A stretch of DNA of 45,787 nt from Salinicoccus luteus DSM 17002 (GCF_000712035.1 NZ_JONV01000012.1:1-45787); one strand, 5' to 3'; shown: positions 7,205 through 15,139, numbered from the stretch's first letter. The notes: generated from the letters alone by a model not told the origin. Numbers and translations are program-made.

Positions 7205-7987
7205 ATGAAGGACAGAAGCATAATTTTCTTTGATATTGATGGCACATTGCTGAACCGGGAAAAGAAACTACCAGAATCTACGAGGCGTGCAGTAGGCGAA
7301 TTGAAGGATGCCGGACATATTGTCGCAATTGCCACAGGCCGGGCCCCGTTTATGTTCAAGGAACTCAGGGAGTCCCTCGGAATCGAAACATACGTAAGCT
7401 TCAACGGCCAGTATGTGGTGCTGGAAGGGGAGGTCATCTACAAGAATCCACTGGATGCAAAGGCATTGGATAAGATGACTGAGGAAGCGCTCGGAAACGA
7501 CCATCCTGTCGTCTACCTGAATGAGGATGACATGATGTCCAATGTTCCCGAGCATGAGTACATTACAGAAGGCATATCCACTTTGAAGCTCGATATGATG
7601 CCAGGGCATGATCCGAGTTATCATGAGGTGAAGGAACTGTACCAGACACTGCTGTTCTGCCCGGAAGGGGAGGAGCAGCAGTACGAAGCGGCCTATGATG
7701 CCTTCGACTTCATCAGATGGCATCCCGTATCGGTCGATGTCCTGCCAAAGGGAGGCTCGAAGGCGAATGGCATTGAAAAGGTGATCGACCGTCTCGGATT
7801 GCCCGCCGACAGGCAATATGCATTCGGGGATGGCCCGAACGATCTGGAAATGCTGAGCACGGTGCATCACAGTTTTGCGATGGGCAATGCAGCGGACAGA
7901 GTGAAGTCGCATGCGAAATATGTCACCAAAGATGTGGATGAGGACGGTATCCTGCATGGCCTCCAAATGGCCGGACTGCTCAAATAG
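7205..7987 (+). CDS. HAD-superfamily phosphatase, Cof type
   Basis: A 260-residue cytoplasmic phosphatase of HAD subfamily IIB. The four motifs are present: FFDIDGTLLNR near the N-terminus (nucleophile Asp), AIATGRAPF (motif II), KGGSKANG (motif III Lys) and FGDGPNDLEML (motif IV). Cof-type enzymes act on small sugar phosphates or flavin/PLP phosphates; the substrate is not set by sequence. GTG at 7196 overlaps the AGGATGAGG ribosome site, so the ATG at 7205 is chosen. The gene stands alone and is followed by a strong terminator. Confidence 0.9.
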   Translation: MKDRSIIFFDIDGTLLNREKKLPESTRRAVGELKDAGHIVAIATGRAPFMFKELRESLGIETYVSFNGQYVVLEGEVIYKNPLDAKALDKMTEEALGNDHPVVYLNEDDMMSNVPEHEYITEGISTLKLDMMPGHDPSYHEVKELYQTLLFCPEGEEQQYEAAYDAFDFIRWHPVSVDVLPKGGSKANGIEKVIDRLGLPADRQYAFGDGPNDLEMLSTVHHSFAMGNAADRVKSHAKYVTKDVDEDGILHGLQMAGLLK

Positions 7988-8002
7988 TAATAATGGACCA
8001 GA

Positions 8003-8030
8003 AAAGGACTGCAATTTTGCAGTCTTTTTT
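8003..8030 (+). terminator. Rho-independent terminator after the Cof-type phosphatase
   Basis: GACTGCA (8007-8013) and TGCAGTC (8018-8024) form the stem around ATTT, followed by six T and preceded by four A. Confidence 0.9.
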
Positions 8031-8044
8031 ATTTTCCCGAAATA

Positions 8045-8086
8045 TTGACCGTCATCAATTTCTAAAGTGCCATCTTGGGATATAAT
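8045..8086 (+). promoter_or_regulatory. FNR/CRP-type box centred at -41.5 of a promoter for the crp/fnr gene
   Basis: TTGACCGTCATCAA (8045-8058) matches the FNR consensus TTGAT-N4-ATCAA at nine of ten defined bases. A perfect TATAAT lies at 8081-8086 and there is no convincing -35 hexamer. If transcription starts at about 8093, the box centre is at -41.5, the class II activator position. This suggests that the downstream Crp/Fnr protein, or a relative, activates this promoter. Confidence 0.6.
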
Positions 8087-8170
8087 GATAAGTGAAAAGG
8101 ATACTGGAAGCATGAAATACACGGTACAGGAATGGAAAGGACGCAGATATATGAACAGGGAGGAGATAAT

Positions 8171-8836
8171 TTGGCAGCAAACCACGGCAACCATAAGATG
8201 TGTGTCAGGAATGTACCAATCTTCAATCATCTGACTGAAGAGGAAATGAATGAAGTGTTCAGGAAAGTGGAATCGCGATCATATGCCAAGCATGGTCACC
8301 TTTATATGGCAGGAGAACCAAAAGATTCGCTGTTCGTCCTCCACAGGGGGAAAATCAGGATCTATCGACTGAATGAGGAAGGGCGGGAACAGCTGATCCG
8401 GGTGCTGATGCCGGGTGACTTCACCGGTGAACTGGCCCTTTTTGGAGAAGATGCACTGCATGACTCCTATGCAGAGATTGTGCAGGATTCAAGGGTGTGC
8501 GAAATCAGGAAGTCCGATCTGTATGTCCTGCTCAAGGAGTATCCGGATATCGGCATCAAGATTATCGAACGTTTCTCCAGACGGTTGAATGAAGTGGAAC
8601 AGCAGGCGACGAATATTGCACTGCTGAACAGTGAAGAGCGTCTGATCGAGTATATACGGACACATGCCGATGATGAGGATTTTCTGACGCTCGGAATGAC
8701 GAAAAAGGATCTCGCCTCCTACCTGAGCATGCAGCCGGAAACTTTGACCCGCATTTTCAAGAAGCTCGAGTCTGATGGAGTAATTGGAAAGGTCGACAAC
8801 AGGGTCTACCGGGTGCTCGACTATTCAATACTGTGA
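8171..8836 (+). CDS. Crp/Fnr-family transcription regulator, FLP-like
   Basis: A 221-residue regulator with an N-terminal cyclic-nucleotide-type beta barrel (VLMPGDFTGELALFG) and a C-terminal winged helix whose recognition region is TKKDLASYLSMQPETLTRIF. It lacks the Fe-S cysteine cluster of FNR. It has exactly two cysteines, Cys11 (HKMCVRNVPIF) and Cys110 (SRVCEIR), spaced much as the redox dithiol described for the L. casei FLP protein, so an oxygen or redox response is possible. The start is taken as TTG at 8171 because GGGAGGAG lies 6 bp before it; the upstream in-frame ATG at 8132 lacks spacing to any site. Confidence 0.85.
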   Translation: MAANHGNHKMCVRNVPIFNHLTEEEMNEVFRKVESRSYAKHGHLYMAGEPKDSLFVLHRGKIRIYRLNEEGREQLIRVLMPGDFTGELALFGEDALHDSYAEIVQDSRVCEIRKSDLYVLLKEYPDIGIKIIERFSRRLNEVEQQATNIALLNSEERLIEYIRTHADDEDFLTLGMTKKDLASYLSMQPETLTRIFKKLESDGVIGKVDNRVYRVLDYSIL

Positions 8837-8862
8837 CGAATGTGTGGAGGCGACGGTCAGGC

Positions 8863-8887
8863 GTTTGAATTCCCGTGCCCAGGGTAT
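8863..8887 (+). promoter_or_regulatory. Sigma-B-like promoter of dps
   Basis: GTTTGA, 13 bp, GGGTAT. The -35 matches the sigma-B consensus at five of six bases and the -10 at all six, 37 bp before the dps start. B. subtilis dps is a known sigma-B target. Confidence 0.75.
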
Positions 8888-8889
8888 AG

Positions 8890-8904
8890 TTATCATGATT
8901 ACAT
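8890..8904 (+). promoter_or_regulatory. Possible PerR/Fur-type box before dps
   Basis: TTATCATGATTACAT matches the PerR consensus TTATAATNATTATAA at 11 of its 14 defined bases. It lies just downstream of the sigma-B-like -10 box, where binding would block transcription. PerR control of Dps/MrgA proteins is known in Bacilli. The core TTATCATGAT recurs before mrp (43228). Confidence 0.4.
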
Positions 8905-8924
8905 TAAAGGAAAGGTGATAATGG

Positions 8925-9392
8925 ATGGCTAATTCAGATAAGAAGCAGGAAGTAAGAGAAGCACTCAATCTTCAAGTCGCCAACTTTACAGTACTATGGA
9001 CAAAACTGCATAACTATCACTGGTATGTAAAAGGCCACAACTTCTTTTCCCTGCATGACAAATTCGAAGAACTCTATGACACTGCCTCCACTTATGTGGA
9101 TGAACTCGCAGAAAGGCTGCTCGCGATTGGTGGAGAGCCAATCGGAAAGCAGTCCGATGCCATTGAGAAGGCAAGCGTCAAGGAAGCGGAATATGACATT
9201 GACGCGAATGAAATGGTGAAGCAGCTGGCACAGGATTATGATGCTGTCATCAAGGAATTGGATGAAGGCATCAAAATTGCAGAAGATGCCGGAGATGATC
9301 GCACGGCAGACATCTTCATCGGCATGATCACCGATATCGAGAAGAATAACTGGATGCTCAAATCCTTCCTTGGAAAAGAAGTCAGCCAATAA
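8925..9392 (+). CDS. dps: Dps-family ferritin-like DNA-protection protein
   Basis: A 155-residue four-helix Dps protein that forms dodecamers, oxidises Fe(II) with hydrogen peroxide and stores the iron. The ferroxidase residues are visible in LHNYHWYVKGHNFFSLHDKF (His, His, Asp) followed by EELYD; the N-terminal tail (MANSDKKQEVREA) is short and basic. Family members are called Dps or MrgA. The ribosome site is AAAGGAAAGGTG. It has its own sigma-B-like promoter and a possible PerR box, and ends at a bidirectional terminator shared with the convergent BCCT gene. Confidence 0.93.
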   Translation: MANSDKKQEVREALNLQVANFTVLWTKLHNYHWYVKGHNFFSLHDKFEELYDTASTYVDELAERLLAIGGEPIGKQSDAIEKASVKEAEYDIDANEMVKQLAQDYDAVIKELDEGIKIAEDAGDDRTADIFIGMITDIEKNNWMLKSFLGKEVSQ

Positions 9393-9403
9393 TAGGAATT
9401 ACA

Positions 9404-9441
9404 AAAATGATCCGGCCTGCAATGTGAGGCCGGATCATTTT
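9404..9441. terminator. Bidirectional terminator between dps and the BCCT gene
   Basis: A perfect 15-bp stem, AAAATGATCCGGCCT (9404-9418) with its complement at 9427-9441, loop of 8 nt, A-tract on one side and T-tract on the other. It serves both convergent genes. Confidence 0.93.
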
Positions 9442-9446
9442 CTGTG

Positions 9447-11039
9447 CTACTTCTTATATCCATAAACATCCACATTTTCACTGTTCGGTCTTCTGATATT
9501 GTATTTCCATGCTTCATCTTCATCAATCATCTTCTTGACAGCATAGATGGTCAGGAACTGCAAGACGATGATTGGCAGTCCCATCATGCCCGAGATGACT
9601 TCAAGCGGTGCAAGTCCACCGATCTGCATGAAGACGAGTGCCATTCCTGTGATGACAAAGGCGATGAAAATTCTCATGAACTTCGATGGATCATTTTCAC
9701 TCATGTCCTCCCTGCTGGTATAGGCGGCAATTGTGAATGTGGTGGAGTCGAGCGTGGTCGTCAGGAATATCATCGCAATGATGATATAGAGGACCATTAC
9801 CATTCCCGACCATGGCAATGTCTGAAGAATGTCAGGGATGATCTGTACCGCTTCCTGCTCTTGGGCGAGAGAGAGGACATCAAGTTCTCCATTCAATTGT
9901 CTATGGACGCCGATGCCGCCCAGGATGCCTGTGGCCACCCAGGAAAGGGCTGTCGGTGCCAGAAGATATGTCAGAATCATTTCTTTAATCGTCCGGCCAC
10001 GTGAAATCTTAGCTGCGAATACACTGTGCAGCATGGCCCACGTGGCACTGTAGGCAATCCAGAATATCATGTGGTCCCTCATATGCGCCGTCTGTTCCAC
10101 CGCCACCGAATCCGTAAATAGCGAATATGTCATATAGTTGTTCAGCAGATGACCGATGGTGTCTGTGAAGAAGTCCATGATGAATATGCCTGGTCCGATA
10201 ACAAGAATGAACAATGCCAGGAATGCAGCCAGATATATGTTCAATAGACTGAGACGCTTTATTCCTTTCTCAATGCCCAAGTAGGCACTGAGTGAAAACA
10301 ATGCGACCCAGATGAAGGTAACGATCATTGTCATGGTGAATGTTACTTCGGTATTGAGCAGCGCAGCAAGATTCGATGTAATGATCGGTGTGCCGAGGCC
10401 GAGTGTTACTGCAGCACCTGAGAGTATGCTGACCAGGAAAAGGATGTCTATGACGATGCCGCCGATACCGTCCGTAAAGCGGTCCCCGAAAATCACCCGT
10501 GTGGCCTCGGAAATGCGCATCATCGGACGTTTTTTTACATGAATGATATAAGCGATGGCTGGAGCTGTCATGACGAATATTGAAAAGATCTGAAAACTCC
10601 ACATGTACATCGCATAGGCGTTCCCCCAGAGGAAAGATTCGCCCGAACCCGGTTCGATGCCGAAGGGTGGATTATTCGAAACTTCTGCCCATTGCACCAT
10701 ACCGGTTCTCATAATGGTGGAACCAAGTCCCATCGCAATAAGTATAGAGGCGTATGAAAATAGTGAAAAACGCGGCCGTTCATCCGGTTCTCCAAGTACA
10801 ACCTGACCATATTTCGAGAACGACAGATAGAGTCCCGCAACAAGAAGTAGGGTCGCGTACCAGATGTAACCCCAACCGAAGGAGGAAACAATCTGATTGA
10901 AAATACCATTGAGCAATGTCAGTGATTCCGATTCATAAAGGGAGAACGGAATGCTGATTGCTAAAACCAGAAGTATGGAGGGGAGAAAGATTTTCCAGTC
11001 AATCTTCTTCCAACCGCTTTTCTTTGGTTCGCTTGACAT
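9447..11039 (-). CDS. BCCT-family transporter (betaine/carnitine/choline type)
   Basis: A 530-residue membrane protein with about 12 helices. The family pattern is seen in WGNAYAMYMWSFQIFSIF near residues 140-160 and in FWIAYSATWAMLHSVFAAKI with SRGRTIKEMILTYLLAPTAL around 330-370, the region corresponding to the substrate aromatic box. These carriers import glycine betaine, choline, carnitine or proline with Na+ and serve osmoprotection, fitting a halotolerant host. The tryptophan pattern is somewhat divergent from OpuD/BetP, so the substrate is uncertain. The start has GAGGAG at proper distance. Confidence 0.87.
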   Translation of the reverse strand: MSSEPKKSGWKKIDWKIFLPSILLVLAISIPFSLYESESLTLLNGIFNQIVSSFGWGYIWYATLLLVAGLYLSFSKYGQVVLGEPDERPRFSLFSYASILIAMGLGSTIMRTGMVQWAEVSNNPPFGIEPGSGESFLWGNAYAMYMWSFQIFSIFVMTAPAIAYIIHVKKRPMMRISEATRVIFGDRFTDGIGGIVIDILFLVSILSGAAVTLGLGTPIITSNLAALLNTEVTFTMTMIVTFIWVALFSLSAYLGIEKGIKRLSLLNIYLAAFLALFILVIGPGIFIMDFFTDTIGHLLNNYMTYSLFTDSVAVEQTAHMRDHMIFWIAYSATWAMLHSVFAAKISRGRTIKEMILTYLLAPTALSWVATGILGGIGVHRQLNGELDVLSLAQEQEAVQIIPDILQTLPWSGMVMVLYIIIAMIFLTTTLDSTTFTIAAYTSREDMSENDPSKFMRIFIAFVITGMALVFMQIGGLAPLEVISGMMGLPIIVLQFLTIYAVKKMIDEDEAWKYNIRRPNSENVDVYGYKK

Positions 11040-11135
11040 AAGTTATTCTCCTCACGTATTTGATTTTTACATTCATTTAACATGTACAATACACATATAC
11101 ACCATGCTAACATATTAAAACATGAAATTTATACA

Positions 11136-11163
11136 TTGGCTGGGAATTGAGGTATAGTACAAT
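11136..11163 (+). promoter_or_regulatory. Putative promoter of the marR-wrbA pair
   Basis: TTGGCT, 16 bp, TACAAT in the 183-bp divergent spacer between the BCCT gene and marR. I could not pick out a convincing MarR palindrome, although several AACAT/ATGTT motifs occur between 11079 and 11126. Confidence 0.4.
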
Positions 11164-11222
11164 AATATAAAGGTTATCCATTCGATCAGGATGGAATTAC
11201 AGATGAATGGAGAAGTGAAGAA

Positions 11223-11663
11223 ATGAAAGCCTCAAATAACAGGGAATTGTCCCTGAAACTCTATGTCGTCCTACACCATGCTTTTAATGCTTTCCAGACT
11301 GAGGCATTTAAGGACATGCGCACACACGGCCTCAACCCGACGGCCTTTGCTGTACTGGAGCTGCTGTACAGCAAAGGCCCGCAGCAGGTGCAGCATATCG
11401 GGGAGAAAGTGCTGATATCCTCGAGTTCCATCACATACGTGGTCAACAACCTCGAGAGGGAGGATTATGTCAAAAAGGAACAGTATGAAGCGGACCGCCG
11501 TGTTTCATATGTTTCGCTCACGGGTAGAGGACAAGCGTTGATGGATAAGATATTCCCCGAGCATGCCGAGCGCCTGGAACAGGTGGCGGGCGGGCTCGAT
11601 CCAGAAGAGAAGGCGCAATTGATCGACCTGCTCAAGAAATTGGGGAAGAATGTTTCGATATAG
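11223..11663 (+). CDS. MarR-family transcription regulator
   Basis: A 146-residue winged-helix regulator. The DNA-binding part reads NPTAFAVLELLYSKGPQQVQ, then ISSSSITYVVNNLEREDYVK and the wing DRRVSYVSLTGRGQALM. It resembles the MhqR/YetL-like branch that senses quinones and electrophiles, and it precedes a WrbA-type quinone reductase by 42 bp, so it probably represses that gene and itself. The ligand is not deducible. The ribosome site (AGAAGTGAAG) is weak. Confidence 0.88.
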   Translation: MKASNNRELSLKLYVVLHHAFNAFQTEAFKDMRTHGLNPTAFAVLELLYSKGPQQVQHIGEKVLISSSSITYVVNNLEREDYVKKEQYEADRRVSYVSLTGRGQALMDKIFPEHAERLEQVAGGLDPEEKAQLIDLLKKLGKNVSI

Positions 11664-11705
11664 TGTGTCTTATCCGTGGCATCATTCTTACAAAGGAGAG
11701 ATATC

Positions 11706-12317
11706 ATGGCAGAACTGAATTTGGCAGTAATATACTATAGTTCGACTGGTACCAATCATCAGATGGCCCAATGGGCCGAGGAAGCAGGTAAGAGTGTTGG
11801 AGCGAATGTAAGGCTGCGCAGAGTGCCGGAAACAGCACCAATGGAAGCAATAGAGCAGAATCCTGCCTGGAAAGAGCATTACGAGAAGACGCAAGATGTT
11901 GAAGAGGCGACGACTGAAGACCTGGATTGGGCAGACGCCATCATCTTCAGTGCACCAACGCGTTTTGGCGTGGAAGCTTCCCAATTCCGGGCATTCATCG
12001 ATACCACAGGTGGTCTGTGGGGACAGGGCAAATTGGTCAATAAAGTGGTCAGTGCAATGTCTTCTGCACAGAACTCCCATGGTGGTCAGGAAGCCACAGT
12101 ATTATCCATCTATAAAACGATGGCCCACTGGGGAGCAATCATCGTTCCACCGGGCTATACAGACCCTGTACAGTTTGCATCCGGCGGCAACCCTTACGGT
12201 GTCTCTGCAACAGCAGGCGAAGAGGGTATCGTGGAAGATATTGAAGAAGCGGTGAAGCATCAGGCAAAACGTACAGTCGAGACCGCCAAATGGATTAAGG
12301 ATGGGCAAGGTCAGTAG
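11706..12317 (+). CDS. wrbA: WrbA-type NAD(P)H:quinone oxidoreductase (flavodoxin-like)
   Basis: A 203-residue flavodoxin-fold protein. The FMN phosphate loop is YYSSTGTNHQMAQW at the N-terminus; SAPTRFGVEASQFRAFID and WGQGKLVNKVVSAMSSAQNS are typical WrbA segments, and PPGYTDP with GGNPYG matches the family's later loop. It would reduce quinones by two electrons, avoiding semiquinone and radical formation. The ATG at 11706 follows AAAGGAGAG; the in-frame ATG 30 bp upstream lacks a site. It forms an operon with the marR gene. Confidence 0.92.
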   Translation: MAELNLAVIYYSSTGTNHQMAQWAEEAGKSVGANVRLRRVPETAPMEAIEQNPAWKEHYEKTQDVEEATTEDLDWADAIIFSAPTRFGVEASQFRAFIDTTGGLWGQGKLVNKVVSAMSSAQNSHGGQEATVLSIYKTMAHWGAIIVPPGYTDPVQFASGGNPYGVSATAGEEGIVEDIEEAVKHQAKRTVETAKWIKDGQGQ

Positions 12318-12334
12318 AAGAATAAAATGATGTG

Positions 12335-12369
12335 AAAACGACCGGGGAATTCGTTCCCCGGTCGTTTTT
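12335..12369 (+). terminator. Rho-independent terminator of marR-wrbA
   Basis: A 15-bp perfect stem AAAACGACCGGGGAA with a TTCG loop and a run of T. Its 5' arm shares the 14-mer AAACGACCGGGGAA with the terminator at 30730. Confidence 0.95.
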
Positions 12370-12392
12370 GTCAAGATAAATTCCAACTAGAT

Positions 12393-12418
12393 GTTTCGGG
12401 GGGGCCCTTAAGGGGTAA
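12393..12418 (+). promoter_or_regulatory. Sigma-B-like promoter of the manganese catalase gene
   Basis: GTTTCG, 14 bp, GGGTAA. The -35 matches the sigma-B consensus at four and the -10 at five of six bases, 39 bp before the start codon. It contains a 10-bp palindrome CCCTTAAGGG (12405-12414). Mn-catalase YdbD of B. subtilis is also a sigma-B target. Confidence 0.5.
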
Positions 12419-12457
12419 ATTTAGACTGTGTAAACATATGATAAAGGATGGGATATT

Positions 12458-13288
12458 ATGTTCTACCATAGAAAAGAGTTGCAGTTCGAGTCCAAGCCGG
12501 AAAAACCGAATCCGGTATATGCGAAGATGTTGCAGGAAGTCATCGGCGGACAGTATGGCGAAATGACAGTAGCGATGCAATACTTATTCCAGGGATGGAA
12601 CACAAGAGGAAACGAGAAGTATAAAGACCTTGTAATGGATACGGGGACCGAAGAGCTTGGACATATAGAGATGCTCGCGACAATGGTGGCAAGACTGCTT
12701 GATGGCGCGCCGATCGACGAGCAGGAGAAGGCGATGAAGGATCCGGCAGTCGGTGCCATAATGAGCGGCATGAACCCACACCATGCAATTGTCACCGGCC
12801 TCGGTGCAGGACCCGAGGACAGCGCAGGTGCGAAATGGAACGGTGGCTACATCATAGCCAGCGGCAACCTGCTGGCGGATATGAGGGCGAACTTGAATGC
12901 AGAGTCCCAAGGCCGTCTGCAAGTGGCCCGTCTGTATGAAATGACCGACGACCCGGGCGTCAAGAAGATGCTTTCATTCCTGTTGGCGAGGGATACCATG
13001 CACCAGAACCAGTGGATTGCAGCCATCAAGGATCTGGAAGAGAAGGAAGGTGTAGTGACACCATCTACGGTCACAAATGATATGGAAGCGACAGAGTTCT
13101 CCCACCGACTCATCAACTTCTCGGAAGGCGAACAGAGTTCACAGCTCGCCTGGATGGATGGCGTGACACCGGACGGTGCGGCAGAATTCCAGTATGAAAG
13201 TACACCGAAGGCATATGGGGACATTCCTGTACTGAAGCCGGCACCAGGCTATATGCACAATACACCACCATTTGAAGACAAGAAATAG
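12458..13288 (+). CDS. Manganese (non-heme) catalase
   Basis: A 276-residue dimanganese catalase that disproportionates hydrogen peroxide in the cytoplasm. The five metal ligands of the family are present: Glu35 (GGQYGEMT), Glu66 and His69 (TEELGHIEM), Glu149 (NLNAESQGR) and His182 (RDTMHQNQW). Length and spacing match the L. plantarum enzyme and B. subtilis YdbD. It is convergent with the manganese regulator gene, which fits the metal requirement. The gene is monocistronic between two strong terminators and has a sigma-B-like promoter. Confidence 0.95.
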   Translation: MFYHRKELQFESKPEKPNPVYAKMLQEVIGGQYGEMTVAMQYLFQGWNTRGNEKYKDLVMDTGTEELGHIEMLATMVARLLDGAPIDEQEKAMKDPAVGAIMSGMNPHHAIVTGLGAGPEDSAGAKWNGGYIIASGNLLADMRANLNAESQGRLQVARLYEMTDDPGVKKMLSFLLARDTMHQNQWIAAIKDLEEKEGVVTPSTVTNDMEATEFSHRLINFSEGEQSSQLAWMDGVTPDGAAEFQYESTPKAYGDIPVLKPAPGYMHNTPPFEDKK

Positions 13289-13306
13289 GTGAAGTGATAA
13301 AACAAT

Positions 13307-13354
13307 AAAAGCATTCCTTCCAATGAGATGCTCACTCATGGAAGGAATGCTTTT
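13307..13354. terminator. Bidirectional terminator between Mn-catalase and mntR
   Basis: AAAAGCATTCCTTCCA (13307-13322) pairs exactly with TGGAAGGAATGCTTTT (13339-13354); the inner ATGAG/CTCAT part can extend the stem with a bulge. A-tract and T-tract flank the stem. Confidence 0.93.
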
Positions 13355-13358
13355 TATA

Positions 13359-14012
13359 TTATATGTGTTCGACAAAGAGGTACTGGGCAACTGTCTGGCT
13401 GATCTGAATTTCCTTGTTGGATGTTCCATGATGCAATGTGAGGAGATCGAGCCCGCTATCCTTATCGGTTACTGTAACAGGGTCGCCGATCTTCAGGTCA
13501 TGGTTTTTAAAATAATGGAGAAGTTTTTCATCATCAACGATGCGGGAGATGCGCACTGGGACTCCGATTTCAGCTTCGGTCAGGTGCAGCGTCCTCACTT
13601 CCTGAGCATCCATATGTTCAACGGATATGGCGCCGCCATGGGGACAGTGTGCTGGATAATCAAGGTAGTGTTCAAGCTTATCCGCAAGTATCGTACTCGT
13701 TGCATGCTCCAGCATTTCAGCTTCCGTATGGACTTCATTTATGGAGAAGCCGAGGTGTTTCACAAGAAACACCTCCCATAGGCGGTGTTTACGGATCAGT
13801 TTTTTTGCGTATTCTGTACCTTCCCTGGTGAGTTTGCTGCCTTTATAGGGCGTATATGCAACCCAGCCGGACTTGACGAGACTGTTCATCATTTCTGTCA
13901 CAGTGGGCGGGGAGATATTCAAACGATTGGCAATTTCCTTGTTGGGCACCTGTTCGGTCCTCCCCCCGAGCTCGAAAAGTATTTTTAGATAGTCTTCTTT
14001 AGTGGGACTCAC
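13359..14012 (-). CDS. mntR: DtxR/MntR-family metal-dependent repressor (MntR/SirR-like)
   Basis: A 217-residue regulator with an N-terminal winged helix (VPNKEIANRLNISPPTVTEM), a dimer and metal-binding domain with AEMLEHATS and PAHCPHGGAI, and a C-terminal SH3/FeoA-like domain (about 145-217). The E-x-x-E-H pattern (EMLEH) fits Mn(II)-responsive members. It is the last gene of the manganese uptake operon (26-bp gap) and would shut the operon off when Mn(II) is ample. The start is taken as GTG at 14012, preceded by TGGAGGG at 6 bp; the ATG at 14033 has no ribosome site. Confidence 0.88.
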   Translation of the reverse strand: MSPTKEDYLKILFELGGRTEQVPNKEIANRLNISPPTVTEMMNSLVKSGWVAYTPYKGSKLTREGTEYAKKLIRKHRLWEVFLVKHLGFSINEVHTEAEMLEHATSTILADKLEHYLDYPAHCPHGGAISVEHMDAQEVRTLHLTEAEIGVPVRISRIVDDEKLLHYFKNHDLKIGDPVTVTDKDSGLDLLTLHHGTSNKEIQISQTVAQYLFVEHI

Positions 14013-14038
14013 ATCCAGCCCTCCATTTCTCATTTATG

Positions 14039-15139
14039 TTATATCATTTCAGGCAGTTCATACTTGATGCGCGTATAGTGGGTGAACTCCACACCACGTG
14101 GTGTCAGTCTGTATTTTTTATTCTGCTTTTCAATATATTCATTCAGCAGCAGGTGGTCGATATGGCGGTTGAACTGTTTCGGCGTCAAGTTGAAATGGGA
14201 CATGATCTCCTCCTGCGTCAGAGATTCATGGGACTGTTCATTCAGAAGCATCAGTATCATTGCACGGTTGAACTGCTTTTTCTGACGCGCCTTCTGGATG
14301 CGGCTGCTGACCCAACCATTGGAGTTGAACAAAAAAACGATCATGAATGTGATCAGGGCAATGAAGGATGTCGTGCCTGCTACAGACAGGTCGAAGTAGA
14401 AGCTGGTGTAGTAGCCGGCGACACTGTTCAGAACAGCAAAGAATAGGGAGAGCATGATCATCGACCCCATGCGTTTGACAAGCAGATACGCGGTAAGGGC
14501 CGGGGCGACAAAGAAATTGATGACGAGTATTGAACCTACAGCATCAAAGGCCGCGACCGCAGTGACGGAAACGAGCGTCATCAGGGCATAGTGGATGAAT
14601 GCAGCAGAGAAGCCGGCGATATATGCAAATTTGGGGTCAAAGCTCGTTATCTTCAGCTCCTTGTAGAACAGAAGGACAAATGCGATGTTGATGAGCAGTA
14701 TAATGGAGAGCTGCCACAGTGCATTTGGGATGCTGAACCCGAGAATTTCGATGCGGTTGAATGGTGCAAAGATGACTTCACCCATAAGTACGACATCAAG
14801 ATCCAGATGGACATCGCCGGCATATTTTGAGACGAGGATGATGGCAATGGCAAACAGGGCGGTAAAAACGAAGCCGATGGCCGCGTCCTGCCGGATCAGC
14901 CGGGTCTGTGAGACCAGTTCTATGATGTAGACGGTGAGTACCCCGACCAGACTTGCTGCAATGATGAGCCATGGGGAACGAATGTCGTTTGTGATGAAGA
15001 AGGCAAGTACGATGCCAAGCAGTATGGTATGGCTGATCGCGTCTGTAACCATGGCCATGCCCCGGAGTACAAGAAATACGCCAAGCAGACTGGTCGCCAT
15101 GGCTGTCACAATGAGCACAAAAAGGACTTCAACCATCAT
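14039..15139 (-). CDS. Manganese ABC transporter permease with C-terminal winged-helix extension
   Basis: A 366-residue protein. Residues 1-280 form the ABC-3 type permease of Mn/Zn uptake systems (about eight helices; GMAMVTDAISHTILLGIVL and DAVGSILVINFFVAPALTAY). Residues about 285-366 are an added cytoplasmic domain with a winged-helix look (SLTQEEIMSHFNLTPKQFNR, then YRLTPRGVEF). Similar extensions exist in MntC of B. subtilis. By order it is the fourth gene, by domain content it resembles B. subtilis MntC, so no symbol is assigned. Its ATG overlaps the preceding stop by 4 bp. Confidence 0.87.
   Translation of the reverse strand: MMVEVLFVLIVTAMATSLLGVFLVLRGMAMVTDAISHTILLGIVLAFFITNDIRSPWLIIAASLVGVLTVYIIELVSQTRLIRQDAAIGFVFTALFAIAIILVSKYAGDVHLDLDVVLMGEVIFAPFNRIEILGFSIPNALWQLSIILLINIAFVLLFYKELKITSFDPKFAYIAGFSAAFIHYALMTLVSVTAVAAFDAVGSILVINFFVAPALTAYLLVKRMGSMIMLSLFFAVLNSVAGYYTSFYFDLSVAGTTSFIALITFMIVFLFNSNGWVSSRIQKARQKKQFNRAMILMLLNEQSHESLTQEEIMSHFNLTPKQFNRHIDHLLLNEYIEKQNKKYRLTPRGVEFTHYTRIKYELPEMI

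Noticed and set aside
7268-8230. A 320-codon minus-strand frame
   Set aside because: It is antisense to the Cof-type phosphatase and runs through its terminator and the FNR-box promoter.
11040-11222. A MarR operator in the BCCT-marR spacer
   Set aside because: Only short AACAT/ATGTT and ATCCAT/ATGGA pairs occur; no dyad is long enough to support a call.
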